Assembly (NCBI RefSeq): GCF_021190955.1
Contig: NZ_JAIOAO010000010.1
Location: 1 to 64,000, forward strand
From: Parachryseolinea silvisoli
GTDB lineage: Bacteria > Bacteroidota > Bacteroidia > Cytophagales > Cyclobacteriaceae
Length of the DNA: 64,000 nucleotides
Direction: 5' to 3'
Below, in pieces: positions 35,982-45,592 of this stretch. Position numbers and translations under genes: made by a program. The number at the start of each line of letters is the position of its first letter. Within the stretch, counting starts at the first letter, position 1. Under the pieces are notes generated by a model, which was not told the DNA's origin, ran no database searches, and saw only the letters and a program-made list of their open reading frames with translations.

Positions 35982-36377
35982 CTAAAAATATTTATTGATA
36001 ATTTCTTCAAGCATCTCTTTTGTCAACGGTTTTGTTCTAAACTCAGGAACAATATTCATGGCTTTCATTCGATCATCCGGGTTTTCTGAGGTCGTAAGCA
36101 TCACAATGATGACACGGCTTTGTAAATCTTTATCCAACTTTTCATATTCCTCAAGAAACTCCCATCCATTCATGCCGGGCATGTTAATATCCAAAAAGAT
36201 CAGGTCTGGATGCTCCTGGGGATGATCTTTTTTTAATTTTAAATATTCCAGTGCACCCATACCCGAGTTTTCTGCAATGACTACTTCCGCTGCATCTGCT
36301 TTTTTTATCACCCGTTGATGGAAGAAATTATCATCCGGATTATCATCTATCAGCATTATACATCTTAATTTTTTCAT
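35982..36377 (-). CDS. CheY-like single-domain response regulator
   Basis: A 131-residue receiver domain without output domain. Acidic pocket Asp11-Asp12, phospho-acceptor Asp63 in [10 protein letters not shown], conserved Thr in VMLTTSEN and Lys in FRTKPLTKE are all present. It overlaps the upstream histidine kinase by four bases (ATGA), so translation is coupled and the kinase is the likely phosphodonor. Such Rcp1-type regulators pass the signal by protein contact; the downstream target is not in the window. Confidence 0.93.
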   Translation of the reverse strand: MKKLRCIMLIDDNPDDNFFHQRVIKKADAAEVVIAENSGMGALEYLKLKKDHPQEHPDLIFLDINMPGMNGWEFLEEYEKLDKDLQSRVIIVMLTTSENPDDRMKAMNIVPEFRTKPLTKEMLEEIINKYF

Positions 36378-38203
36378 ATCGTTAGTGGAGGGATAGTGAA
36401 ATTAAATGTGGCTCCTTTACCCAACGTAGATTCAACCCAAATCTCTCCCTGGTGCAATTCGACAATCCTTTTGCAATTGGCAAGTCCAATACCACTCCCT
36501 TCGTATTCCGCGGTGGCGTGTAATCGTTGAAAGATGTCAAATATCCGTTCAAAATGAGCGGGTGTAATACCAATTCCATTATCTCTCACTGAGAATTGCC
36601 ATTTTCCATTTACGTTTTTTGAGTAGATGTGCACTTCAGGTGTACTATTCTTTTCTTGAAACTTGATGGCATTTGAAATGAGATTTTGGAAGAGTTGACC
36701 AATCTCTACCTCATACAAATTAAGGCTTGGCATTTCAGCTACGTGGATGATAGAATTGGTCCTTTTGATTAGCGTCTGAAGGTCAGACACAACATTATCA
36801 ATTAATTCATTGCAATCTACATGGGCTAGTTTACTATTGCGACCTAAGCGCGAAAAATCCAAAAGGGCCTTCACCAGCGTACTCATCCTTTTTGTAGCGT
36901 TATTCACAGAATGGATATACTTTCGTGCATCATCATCTAAATGTGCGAGGTAATCCTCCTCGAAGATTTGCATATAATTAGAAACCGTGCGGAGCGGCTC
37001 CTGAAGGTCATGTGAAGCCACATAGGCAAATTGTTCGAGTTCCTTATTTTTAGTTTCTAATTCCACCTGTTTTTTAAGAATCATCTCCTGTATTTTTCGC
37101 TCCGTGATGTCAATGATCGAGGCTAGAACCAGTTGGCCTTCCGCGGTTTCAATGGGATTTAAACCAATTTCAACCTGAACCTCTGTACCATCTTTTCTTT
37201 TGGCGAACAGATCCCTGCCTTTACCCATAGAACGAGTCTGCGGTTTTTTAAAAAAATCATTTCTGTGTGTTGAATGTTGATTGGAAAATCGTTCCGGAAG
37301 AAGAATCTCAAGTTTTTTTCCGATCAATTCACTTCGTTCATATCCAAAAAGGATTTCAGTTTGTTTATTAATTAAATTGATAACGCCTTCATGATTAACC
37401 AATATCATTGCATTAGGGGCTGACTCAACTACCAGCCTAAATCTTTCTTCTGCCTTTTTCCGATCGGTGATATCAATTATTGAAACCAAAACCAACTGGC
37501 CCTCTACCGCGTCAATAGGATTTAACCCTATTTCCACTTGTATTTCGCTTCCATCCTTTTTCCTGGCGAATAAATTCCGCCCTGCTCCCATAGAACGTGT
37601 TTGTGGCGTTCGAAAAAAGGAGGTTCTATGTTCCGGGTGGTGTTTGCTAAATCTCTCGGGAAGAAGGATCTCAATCTTTTTTCCTACCAGCTCAATCCGT
37701 TCATAACCAAAAAGGGTTTCAGTTTGCCTGTTGATTAAAGTGATTATACCTTCATGATTGACAAGCACCATGGCGTTTGGGGCCGACTCTACCACGAGCC
37801 TGAAGCGTTCCTCTGCTTTCTTTCTTTCGGTAATATCTATAATCGATGCTAACACCATCGTTCCATCCACCGTCACTATAGGGTTTAAGCCAATCTCTAT
37901 CGGAAATTCAGTGTTATCTTTTCTCAATGCAAAGAGCTCTCTCCCAACCCCCATGGAGCGTACCTTGGGTGAAGTAAAAAACGTATTACGAAATCCGGGA
38001 TGATTTTCACTGTAACGCGTCGGTATCAGCATTTCCACCAATTGACCGACGAGTTCAACTTTGGTGTATCCAAATAATTTTTCTGTCTGATTATTTACGT
38101 ACGCAATTTTACCTTCTTTGTTTACCAGGACTATTGCGTTAGGAGAAGATTCGACAATAAGCTGAAAGGTAAGTTCTGTATGTTTAATTTGTTTTTGTTC
38201 CAT
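36374..38203 (-). CDS. Sensor histidine kinase with three tandem PAS domains
   Basis: A 609-residue soluble kinase without signal peptide or membrane helices. Three PAS/PAC units of about 123 residues run from 5 to 376. The second and third are especially alike (both begin [12 protein letters not shown] and contain GLNPI), suggesting recent internal duplication. HisKA follows, with phospho-acceptor His398 in [12 protein letters not shown], then a HATPase with N box ([12 protein letters not shown]) and [11 protein letters not shown]. The organisation is like phytochrome-type light/redox kinases, but no chromophore site is evident, so the signal is unknown. The gene is coupled to the receiver gene downstream. 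Confidence 0.93.
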   Translation of the reverse strand: MEQKQIKHTELTFQLIVESSPNAIVLVNKEGKIAYVNNQTEKLFGYTKVELVGQLVEMLIPTRYSENHPGFRNTFFTSPKVRSMGVGRELFALRKDNTEFPIEIGLNPIVTVDGTMVLASIIDITERKKAEERFRLVVESAPNAMVLVNHEGIITLINRQTETLFGYERIELVGKKIEILLPERFSKHHPEHRTSFFRTPQTRSMGAGRNLFARKKDGSEIQVEIGLNPIDAVEGQLVLVSIIDITDRKKAEERFRLVVESAPNAMILVNHEGVINLINKQTEILFGYERSELIGKKLEILLPERFSNQHSTHRNDFFKKPQTRSMGKGRDLFAKRKDGTEVQVEIGLNPIETAEGQLVLASIIDITERKIQEMILKKQVELETKNKELEQFAYVASHDLQEPLRTVSNYMQIFEEDYLAHLDDDARKYIHSVNNATKRMSTLVKALLDFSRLGRNSKLAHVDCNELIDNVVSDLQTLIKRTNSIIHVAEMPSLNLYEVEIGQLFQNLISNAIKFQEKNSTPEVHIYSKNVNGKWQFSVRDNGIGITPAHFERIFDIFQRLHATAEYEGSGIGLANCKRIVELHQGEIWVESTLGKGATFNFTIPPLTI

Positions 38204-38574
38204 GGAATTTTGTTAACGCCTCATGCCTGCACTATGTTTATAGCTTATGCACCTTTTAGAACAAAAGCCCAATTTGGGGCCTTTGATAAGGTCACAAAAG
38301 TGGGCTCTAACTAAGATAGTTTTTTTTATCAGAACTTAAAAAGAAATCTTGGTTTGCCCGAATAGACGGTTGCTTCGTATTGATGTACTTTCGGAACATG
38401 CCCATTGAAAAGGTGTGAGGGTTACACCTGCAATTAAAATCATTCAACATACGTCTGGAAGGAGAAATAGTATGGCTCTCGCGGGAACAAATGTCAACCT
38501 TGTTTGGCAAGGCCAGAAGTAAAAAAAGAAAGGCTCCTGTTTTCACAGGAGCCTTTCTTGGCAGATGCCTGGTT
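38204..38574. other. Intergenic region between kinase and choice-of-anchor I gene
   Basis: About 370 bases. It contains the terminator at 38521-38557 and presumably the kinase promoter near 38204-38300. A 97-codon minus-strand open frame (38307-38600) runs through the terminator and into the neighbouring gene and is not a gene. Confidence 0.6.
38521..38557 (-). terminator. Terminator after the choice-of-anchor I gene
   Basis: A perfect 13-base stem GAAAGGCTCCTGT (38528-38540) with its complement (38545-38557) and a 4-base loop. On the minus strand a run of seven T residues follows (38527-38521). It begins 17 bases after the stop codon. Confidence 0.9.
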
Positions 38575-40149
38575 TTATAGTTCTTCCGGTTGGAACACAT
38601 TCACTTTACCATCGCCCTCGCAACTTGAAACGAGGAGGCTGTGTGCGGTCGGGCTGTCTTCCGCTGAGATAAACAATACACCTTCCGGCGCATCGCCGGT
38701 GTGTAAAGCTTGTAGTAACAGCGGCGCAGCCGGGTTGGTGACATCCACCACCACCAATACGTCGGCGCGCTCCAGGCCAACAAAGGCCAGTGTCTTATCA
38801 CCGATTTTACCGACGGTTACATTTTCTGGCTCTACACCTTTGTCGTCGCTGCGGGCATCATCGTACTGAGCGGGTAATTTTTCCAGGACAAATTTCTCCA
38901 GTTGGCTGCCGCTATCGAATACCAATTCTCCGGTAGTGCCGTTCCAGATAGAGAAGGAGCGTGTACCAAACGTATAGAGTTTTTCGTATAAGCCGTCGCC
39001 GTTGATGTCGCCCATCGTGTTAGTGATTTTTAATCGCCCGATAACTTCGTCGTCTTGCAGGCTTTCGTCCGTGAAAACAGACGGATCAAGATCGACGTTT
39101 TTAATGCGGCTTTCTTCATTATAAAGATCACCTTCTTCATATCCGTCCAGCACGTCGTCGCTCGTCGGACGGATACGGCTATCACCCTCGTTGGCGGTGA
39201 TCAAATAGGTTGTAGTGCCGATCGTAAAAGAAGCAATGCCGTCGGGCAGATAAGCTCCCAGCACCGGGCGTGTGGTAAATGTTACGGCACCATCTTCATC
39301 GCTGGCGTCGAGCTCATTCCCAGCCTTGCTGTGATCCTTGAAGCCCAGCGGAAAGATTTTCTCAATCGTTTTGCCGGTAATGTTAATACGCGCTATGGCG
39401 TTGTTCTCCTGAAGTGTCACCCAGGCGGTCTTTGAATCGGCCGAAATGGTGATATACTCGGGCTCCGTGTCCTTCGCCAGTGTATTGGATTCACGGCTCT
39501 GACCCGGCAGGCGGAAGCCTTTCTCGCGAAGCGCGTCGGCCTGACCTTCAAAGCCGCTAAAGTCCAGGGTCGTTGCTGCGTAGCTGTTCTTGACATCAAT
39601 AATAGAGATAGAACCGACAGGATCGATCTCGTATGCTTCGTCCGGCTCGCCTTCGTTGGCCGAAAGAATATAATTGCCGTCGGCGCTGAAAGCAACCATG
39701 TCAGGCAGGGCACCGACCGTCGGGCTGGCCTTCACCGTCATGTCGGCTGTGCTCCACACCACGACTTTGCCGGGGCTGGTTTTCGGGGCTGCTTCGATAG
39801 CAGCGGCCAGTAAACCATTTTTTACCGCCACGCTATTCACGCCGGCGCCAAAAGCGGTAATGTCCAACGGAGTTCCTTGCTTTTTCGGCGCCGAAGGATC
39901 GGTCATATCGATGATGTCGATGGCGGAGCTCACTGCATTGACGACAAACAGTTTTTTCGTAGCAGGGTCATACGCGGATATTTCAGCCGCGGTCTCGCCG
40001 CCCACCAGCGTAATCTCGCTAATGGATTTAAAGGCAGACGGGTTTTCCGCGGGAGTCTCGGGTTCCTCCGTGCTCGGGCTATCGTCATCGCTACAGGCCG
40101 CCATAAATAATGTCGCTGCCAGCAGCGCGTACGTAAACATTTTTTGCAT
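38575..40149 (-). CDS. Choice-of-anchor I family lipoprotein
   Basis: A 524-residue lipoprotein (lipobox AAC, Cys19, followed by SDDDSPSTEEPETPAE linker) with a beta-propeller. The motifs LPDMVAFSADGNYILSANEGEPD, TEPEYITISADSKTAWVTLQENNAIARI and TANEGDSR are typical of the choice-of-anchor I group, proteins of surface location related to YVTN/lactonase-type propellers. Members are often found with phosphate or nuclease genes, but no such partner is here. It is monocistronic, bounded by the terminator at 38521 and a 278-base gap upstream. Enzyme activity, if any, is unknown. Confidence 0.85.
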   Translation of the reverse strand: MQKMFTYALLAATLFMAACSDDDSPSTEEPETPAENPSAFKSISEITLVGGETAAEISAYDPATKKLFVVNAVSSAIDIIDMTDPSAPKKQGTPLDITAFGAGVNSVAVKNGLLAAAIEAAPKTSPGKVVVWSTADMTVKASPTVGALPDMVAFSADGNYILSANEGEPDEAYEIDPVGSISIIDVKNSYAATTLDFSGFEGQADALREKGFRLPGQSRESNTLAKDTEPEYITISADSKTAWVTLQENNAIARINITGKTIEKIFPLGFKDHSKAGNELDASDEDGAVTFTTRPVLGAYLPDGIASFTIGTTTYLITANEGDSRIRPTSDDVLDGYEEGDLYNEESRIKNVDLDPSVFTDESLQDDEVIGRLKITNTMGDINGDGLYEKLYTFGTRSFSIWNGTTGELVFDSGSQLEKFVLEKLPAQYDDARSDDKGVEPENVTVGKIGDKTLAFVGLERADVLVVVDVTNPAAPLLLQALHTGDAPEGVLFISAEDSPTAHSLLVSSCEGDGKVNVFQPEEL

Positions 40150-40427
40150 AAGACTACTTGAATTAGGTAATGGGATTAAGAATATTTGATGGGCATGCCC
40201 ACGCTGAATTTGGCAGGCAAGTTCCTATCGAACACGTATTTGGACAGCTATCCCCCGATTAAATTATTATTAAGTGATTGTTATGCCTAACGTGCTTGCT
40301 GTCCGCTTCCTATGGTCAGCGACAGCTATAAATCATCTTTCAAGTTCTCCACAACCTTGCCGTACAAGCCGTCGAGCTAGTCCTCATTAGCTGCCGATGG
40401 GGTTGTCTTGTAATAAGAAGCTTAATT

Positions 40428-42860
40428 TTATTCTGACCGAAGAATCCTGGCAGGATTACTGTTCGCACCGCGGAAGATCTGCAGGCTTACCGTTCCGAGT
40501 GCAAGAACGGAAAGGATCACAACGGGAACAACAAACATATCCCAGTTCAACCCCACGCGAAAGGCAAAATTATCAAGCCATGAATCCACGCCGTACCACG
40601 TAAGCGGCAGCCCAATGGCGCTGGCGATCAGCACAAGCTTAAAGAACTGCCAGGATAAAAGTGACATAATACTTCCCACAGATGCGCCCAGTACTTTTCG
40701 GATGCCGATCTCTTTTAATTTTTGTGTTGTTGTGAAGGAAGCCAGTCCCCACAATCCCAGACAAGCAATCATAATGGCAAGCATGGCAGCAAGGCTGAAT
40801 ATGCTCGCAAATTGCTGATCATCCTTGTATTGATTGTTAAAGAAATCATCCAGGAAATAATAGTCAAAAGGATTTCCGGGAAATGCTTCTTTATACTGTT
40901 TCTCAATTTTTTTAATGGTCTCGCTCATATTCGCTCCGCTGAGATGAACAGAGAAATTGCGTTGCGATATCGTATCAGCTTTAAATAGCCAGGGCGTATG
41001 GTCTACCTTTAGCGAGTTCCAATGATAATTTTTTAATACGCCAAGAATAGCCACCGTATCGTCGCCTAAAATCATGCGCTCCTGGAGAGCCTGCTCTGCA
41101 TTGCCCAACCCAAACGCTGTTAACGCCGCCTCGTTTACCAACACAGATCTCATATCAGATGATATTGCCGGATCAAAGACCTTGCCGGTTAAAACCTGGA
41201 TGCCGTAGGTTTCTATAAAGTCGGGATCGATCCAGACAATACTTCCTCCTTTATCTTCCTCCCGTGCCGCTCCGTCTTTCCGCATGCTGGTTCCCCAATT
41301 ATATCCTCCTCCCGGTATTGCCGCCGATGTTGCTACGTGATCTACTCCGGGGATTTTCTTCAATTCGTTCTTCAGGGTGACAAGCCGCTCTCTACGGTTA
41401 GAACCTTCTATTATTCTTGGCCCGTTAACAATAAGCATCTGATCCATGGTTAAGCCCTTATCCTGATCACGCATAAACATAATTTGGCGAAAGACGGCAA
41501 ATGTTCCTGCAATGAGTATGAGAGAAGAAGCAAATTGAAATACAACCAATGCCTTACGGAGAGAAAACCCACCCGTGGTTTTAGATTTCCCCTTCATCAC
41601 ATCGATTGTACTAAACGAGGATAATACAAAAGCCGGGTAAGCGCCCGACATCAACGATCCGACGGCGAATAAGACGATAAGTATAATCCAAAAGCGGATG
41701 TCTGTAAAGTCAAACGAAAGATCCTTATTTACAATTTCACCCCAAACGGGCAACAACAACATGGCCAGGCCTACGGCAATGAGTACTCCCAAAAAGTTAA
41801 TCAGTACAGATTCAAAAATAAACTGCAGCATCAACTGACGTCTGCGCGCCCCGATTGCCTTTTTGATACCTACTTCACGCGCACGTTCCAATGCCCGCGC
41901 CGTGGAAAGATTAATGTAGTTAATCCAGGCAATAGCCAAAATAAAAATAGAGATTATGAGGAAGAAATAAATGGTGTTCATACCGACTGTGGCGCTGGAT
42001 TCATTCTCAAGCCCGGGCTTCAAATGGATATCCAGGATGGGCTGGAACTGCAGTACATTTTTACTGTTCGATTCCGCCAGGCCCTTCCCTACATACTTAT
42101 CAATAAACGCCGGCATTTTTTCCTCGATTCTTTTTACATCCGTCTGCGGATGTAATTCAACGTATGTAACGAAGTTATTCCAACCCCAGCCGTCATCCTG
42201 CTTATACTGACCATTTTGAAGCAGATTATGGGTCGGCAAAAGAGCATCAAAATTAAAATGTGAGTTTTGCGGGACGTCATCAATTACCGCCGTTACCTCG
42301 TAGTCGCCATCAGCCCAACCACCCGATACCTTTATGACCTTTCCGAGCGGATCTTCGTTCCTGTTGAAATATTTATTGGCAGTCGCTTTAGTGATCACTA
42401 TCGATTTAGGATTATCCAGGGCCGTTCGTAAATCACCCTGAAGGGCCCGGTAAGTAAACACATCCAGAAATGTAGAATCCACAAACTGGATATTATCTTC
42501 ATGAAATGTTGACGGATCTCCGGCGTCACGCATATAGCTCAACACGGCACCTCCATACATCGGGTGGGTGCGCACATACGCTTTTACTTCCGGGATATCT
42601 CCCAGCAGTGCCGGCCCCTGGGCATATCCTGAAAGCGGCCGCGTGCCCCGAAATTCACCATTTTGATAGGAAGAGGTTGTGGTGCGATAGATCTGTGTCG
42701 CGTTTTTATGAAAGCTATCATAGCTTAATTCGAAGTCGACATATTTTAATATAACAAGGCACACCGCAACGCCAATAGCCAAACCAAAGATGTTAATGAA
42801 CGAGTATACTTTCCTTTTCAGAAGATTACGGAAGGCTATGATCATGAAGTTTTTAAACAT
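40428..42860 (-). CDS. FtsX/MacB-type ABC transporter permease
   Basis: An 810-residue permease. It opens with a membrane helix (RNLLKRKVYSFINIFGLAIGVAVCLVILKYV), then a MacB-type periplasmic core, then an FtsX domain (about 290-420), a second periplasmic part and a final FtsX domain (about 690-800, GLWGLASFTTTQKLKEIGIRKVLGAS). The two-FtsX layout is the Bacteroidota type usually encoded in groups. Here it is alone: no ATPase is adjacent on the same strand. It may pair with a shared ATPase elsewhere or with a two-component system; substrate not visible. Confidence 0.9.
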   Translation of the reverse strand: MFKNFMIIAFRNLLKRKVYSFINIFGLAIGVAVCLVILKYVDFELSYDSFHKNATQIYRTTTSSYQNGEFRGTRPLSGYAQGPALLGDIPEVKAYVRTHPMYGGAVLSYMRDAGDPSTFHEDNIQFVDSTFLDVFTYRALQGDLRTALDNPKSIVITKATANKYFNRNEDPLGKVIKVSGGWADGDYEVTAVIDDVPQNSHFNFDALLPTHNLLQNGQYKQDDGWGWNNFVTYVELHPQTDVKRIEEKMPAFIDKYVGKGLAESNSKNVLQFQPILDIHLKPGLENESSATVGMNTIYFFLIISIFILAIAWINYINLSTARALERAREVGIKKAIGARRRQLMLQFIFESVLINFLGVLIAVGLAMLLLPVWGEIVNKDLSFDFTDIRFWIILIVLFAVGSLMSGAYPAFVLSSFSTIDVMKGKSKTTGGFSLRKALVVFQFASSLILIAGTFAVFRQIMFMRDQDKGLTMDQMLIVNGPRIIEGSNRRERLVTLKNELKKIPGVDHVATSAAIPGGGYNWGTSMRKDGAAREEDKGGSIVWIDPDFIETYGIQVLTGKVFDPAISSDMRSVLVNEAALTAFGLGNAEQALQERMILGDDTVAILGVLKNYHWNSLKVDHTPWLFKADTISQRNFSVHLSGANMSETIKKIEKQYKEAFPGNPFDYYFLDDFFNNQYKDDQQFASIFSLAAMLAIMIACLGLWGLASFTTTQKLKEIGIRKVLGASVGSIMSLLSWQFFKLVLIASAIGLPLTWYGVDSWLDNFAFRVGLNWDMFVVPVVILSVLALGTVSLQIFRGANSNPARILRSE

Positions 42861-43206
42861 GTAGGCTACGTTTTGAGGATGGCTTATCGAATAGGCAAGG
42901 GGCCTTTTGCCAGGGGATACCGAAAAAGTGGCAAATGGTTACACATTTTAATGCCCAATATCCAGCATTTTCACCCTGACTGCTAATATAACGATCCACT
43001 TCGTAGGAATTGTCCTTCCAGGCTAGTTCTCAGACCGCACCTCCCGTGCCGATCAATCCAAATTTCCTCCGGTAAACAAAAGACCAATAACTCCCAGGCC
43101 GGTTATTGAGCGGCTGGCAGCAATTATTGAGTGGTAACGAAGAACGTTGGTTCATTAACTTACTTTATGCCAACGTCCCCAATCGTAAACACTGAATTCA
43201 AGAATT
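42861..43206. other. Region between the permease and the chitinase
   Basis: About 345 bases between divergent genes. It carries the promoters of both genes and the repeated half-sites at 43085-43134. Nothing else coding is visible. Confidence 0.5.
43085..43134 (+). promoter_or_regulatory. Candidate operator before the chitinase gene
   Basis: CAATAAC (43085-43091) and GTTATTG (43102-43108) form an inverted repeat. TTATTGAGCGG (43103-43113) recurs as TTATTGAGTGG at 43124-43134, exactly 21 bases (two helical turns) further. The group lies 73-122 bases before the ATG of the chitinase gene, where a regulator would bind. Confidence 0.5.
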
Positions 43207-45522
43207 ATGAAACTAAAAATTTTACAGTCCGCAGTATTGACACTCGCCCTGTGGCTATCCATTGCCGGTGCGGCTCTGGCCCAGACCAAGGTGGTTGGGT
43301 ATGTGCCCAACTGGATCGACATTAACAGCTATGCCAATACCTTAGATTATTCGAAGGTTACGCACCTCAACATCGCATTCGAGAATGCCAACGCCAGCGG
43401 TAACCTGTCGTTCAATTCCGCCGAGAACAACCTCATTACCCGGGCTCATGCTAACAACGTGAAGGTGCTGGTTTCCATCGGTGGCGGCAGTGCTTCTGAA
43501 GATGCCAACCAGCGTAACATTTATTTTAATCTGATCAGCGCATCACAGCGTGCGGTCTTTATTCAAAAGCTTACGGCCTATGTAACGGCTCATAACCTGG
43601 ATGGCCTTGACATCGACCTGGAAGGGCCTGCTATCAACGGCGATTATGGTGATTTCATTCGCGACCTTGCCAACGCGTTGCACCCTATGGGTAAGATCAT
43701 TACCGCTGCGCTATCGGAAGGATACGGGGGCACGAACGTCCCCACGGCTACGCTTCAGTATTTCGATTTCATCAACATCATGGCGTATGATGCCACCGGC
43801 CCGTGGAATCCTAACGCGCCAGGCCAACATTCATCGTATGCCTATGCGCAAAACGCTATTACATACTGGCAGGGACGTGGCCTGCCGGTAGCCAAGACTG
43901 TATTGGGCGTGCCCTTCTACGGATGGGGCTTTGGCGCTGCCTTTCGCGACGGCGATTATTCGTATTCTGAAATCGTCAATACTTACGCAGGCGCTGAAAA
44001 CCAGGATCAGGTGGGTAACACCATTTACTACAACGGCATACCTACTATTAAATCCAAGACTACGCTGGCCCTGCAACGCGGCGCCGGTGTTATGATCTGG
44101 CACCTGGCTGCCGATGCCACCGGTGCGAAGTCGCTGCTGCTGGCCATCGACCAGGTTATCAAGGGCAGCGGCACAGATACGCAGGCTCCCACCGCACCTG
44201 CCAGTCTGCGCAGCACGACCACCAGCGCTACCAGTGTAGCCCTGGCGTGGAGCGCCTCGACAGACAATGTAGCTGTGACCAGCTACGAAGTGTTCCGGGG
44301 TGGTGTATCGGTGGGCACTACCACGTCTACAGCCTTTACCGCAACCGGCCTTGCCGCCAACACGAGCTATAGCTTTACCGTAAAGGCAAAAGATGCCGCC
44401 GGAAACGTGTCTGCGGCCAGCGCAGTCCTCACAGTAACGACCGGCACAACGGCTACAAACATTGCCCTGAATAAAACGGTGACGGTTTCATCAGTGGAAA
44501 TAGCGGGACTCGAAGGTCCGAAAGCTGTGGATGGCAATGCTACCACCCGGTGGTCCAGCACACAGGCTGTCGATCCGCAATGGATCTCGGTGGATCTTGG
44601 CGCGAGCTACTCGGTGACAGGTGTTAAAGTAACCTGGGAAGCCGCCTACGCCACGGCGTACCAGATTCAAATCTCGCCCGATGGGTCAACCTGGAACGAT
44701 CTTAAAAGCATTACCGGCAACACAGCCCTGGTGAACGACCACGCCGGCCTCAGTGGAACCGGCCGATACCTGCGCATACACGGCACTGCCCGCGGCACCG
44801 TATATGGCTATTCCATTTACGAGTTGGAGGTATATGGCACGCCTGCCCCGACATCGGCAAATCTGGCCCTGGGCAAAACGGCCACGGCTTCCTCCATCGA
44901 AGGCGCGGGTCTTGAGGCTTCCAAAGCCGTCGACGGCAACGCCACAACCACACGTTGGGCCAGCATCGAGGCAGTAGACCCGCAATGGTTGTCTGTCGAT
45001 CTGGGGGCCAACTATGCCATCAGTTCCGTCAGAGTTACCTGGGAAGCAGCATACGCCAGCACATACGCGATAGAGATTTCTGCCGACGGCTCGGCCTGGA
45101 ACACGCTAAAAAACATTTCGGGCAACACCGCACTGGTAAACAATCATTCAGGCTTGAGCGGCACCGGCCGGTATATACGCATTTACGGCACAGCCCGTGG
45201 CACCGCATGGGGATACTCGATCTTTGAGTTGGAAGTATACGGCACGGCAGCTGCCCAAGGCGCATCGATCGCTCCCCTTACCGAAACCAGTATTAGCGTT
45301 TACCCCACCCTGGCGGAAGATCACGTAACGATACAACTGCCGGAAGGCGGGCACCCGCTGGCCGTCGTTACCGTGGTAAACGCTTACGGCAGGTCGTTCA
45401 TCTCGCAGACGGTCACTGAAAAAGAAACTACGTTACCGCTCTCGTCGTTACCACAAGGGCAATACATCATCCAGGTAATCTCCGGGCAGTCCAAAACTGT
45501 CAAGCGGATCTGGAAGAAATAG
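43207..45522 (+). CDS. Secreted GH18 chitinase with FnIII, two CBM32 and T9SS tail
   Basis: A 771-residue exported enzyme. Signal peptide to about 26 (GAALAQ), GH18 barrel about 27-320 with catalytic DGLDIDLE (Asp132, Asp135, Asp137, Glu139 as acid), FnIII about 324-412, two F5/8-type C (CBM32-like) sugar-binding domains at about 416-543 and 550-679, and a type IX secretion C-terminal sorting domain (about 692-771, ISVYPTLAEDHVTIQL ... GQYIIQVISG). It should cut chitin or related beta-1,4-GlcNAc chains outside the cell. The two CBM32 units are very similar, suggesting duplication. It is a single-gene unit with a terminator directly after it. Confidence 0.95.
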   Translation: MKLKILQSAVLTLALWLSIAGAALAQTKVVGYVPNWIDINSYANTLDYSKVTHLNIAFENANASGNLSFNSAENNLITRAHANNVKVLVSIGGGSASEDANQRNIYFNLISASQRAVFIQKLTAYVTAHNLDGLDIDLEGPAINGDYGDFIRDLANALHPMGKIITAALSEGYGGTNVPTATLQYFDFINIMAYDATGPWNPNAPGQHSSYAYAQNAITYWQGRGLPVAKTVLGVPFYGWGFGAAFRDGDYSYSEIVNTYAGAENQDQVGNTIYYNGIPTIKSKTTLALQRGAGVMIWHLAADATGAKSLLLAIDQVIKGSGTDTQAPTAPASLRSTTTSATSVALAWSASTDNVAVTSYEVFRGGVSVGTTTSTAFTATGLAANTSYSFTVKAKDAAGNVSAASAVLTVTTGTTATNIALNKTVTVSSVEIAGLEGPKAVDGNATTRWSSTQAVDPQWISVDLGASYSVTGVKVTWEAAYATAYQIQISPDGSTWNDLKSITGNTALVNDHAGLSGTGRYLRIHGTARGTVYGYSIYELEVYGTPAPTSANLALGKTATASSIEGAGLEASKAVDGNATTTRWASIEAVDPQWLSVDLGANYAISSVRVTWEAAYASTYAIEISADGSAWNTLKNISGNTALVNNHSGLSGTGRYIRIYGTARGTAWGYSIFELEVYGTAAAQGASIAPLTETSISVYPTLAEDHVTIQLPEGGHPLAVVTVVNAYGRSFISQTVTEKETTLPLSSLPQGQYIIQVISGQSKTVKRIWKK

Positions 45523-45527
45523 ATATG

Positions 45528-45565
45528 ATAATAGCCGGTAAGTATTTCTTCCTACCGGCTATTAT
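45528..45565 (+). terminator. Terminator between the chitinase and the convergent SDR gene
   Basis: A 13-base inverted repeat, arms 45528-45540 and 45553-45565 (core TAATAGCCGGTA), with a 12-base loop. The T tract is weak on both strands, but it sits six bases after the chitinase stop and 28 bases from the convergent SDR stop, so it probably serves both. Confidence 0.65.
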
Positions 45566-45592
45566 TACCACCCGGGTGATGTGAGACAAAAA

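Noticed and set aside
37000-38200. Repeat region in the kinase as a CRISPR or mobile repeat
   Set aside because: The repetition is a protein-level duplication of PAS units of about 370 bases, not a short-repeat array.
38307-38600. 97-codon minus-strand frame
   Set aside because: It crosses the terminator at 38521-38557 and runs into the end of the choice-of-anchor I gene.
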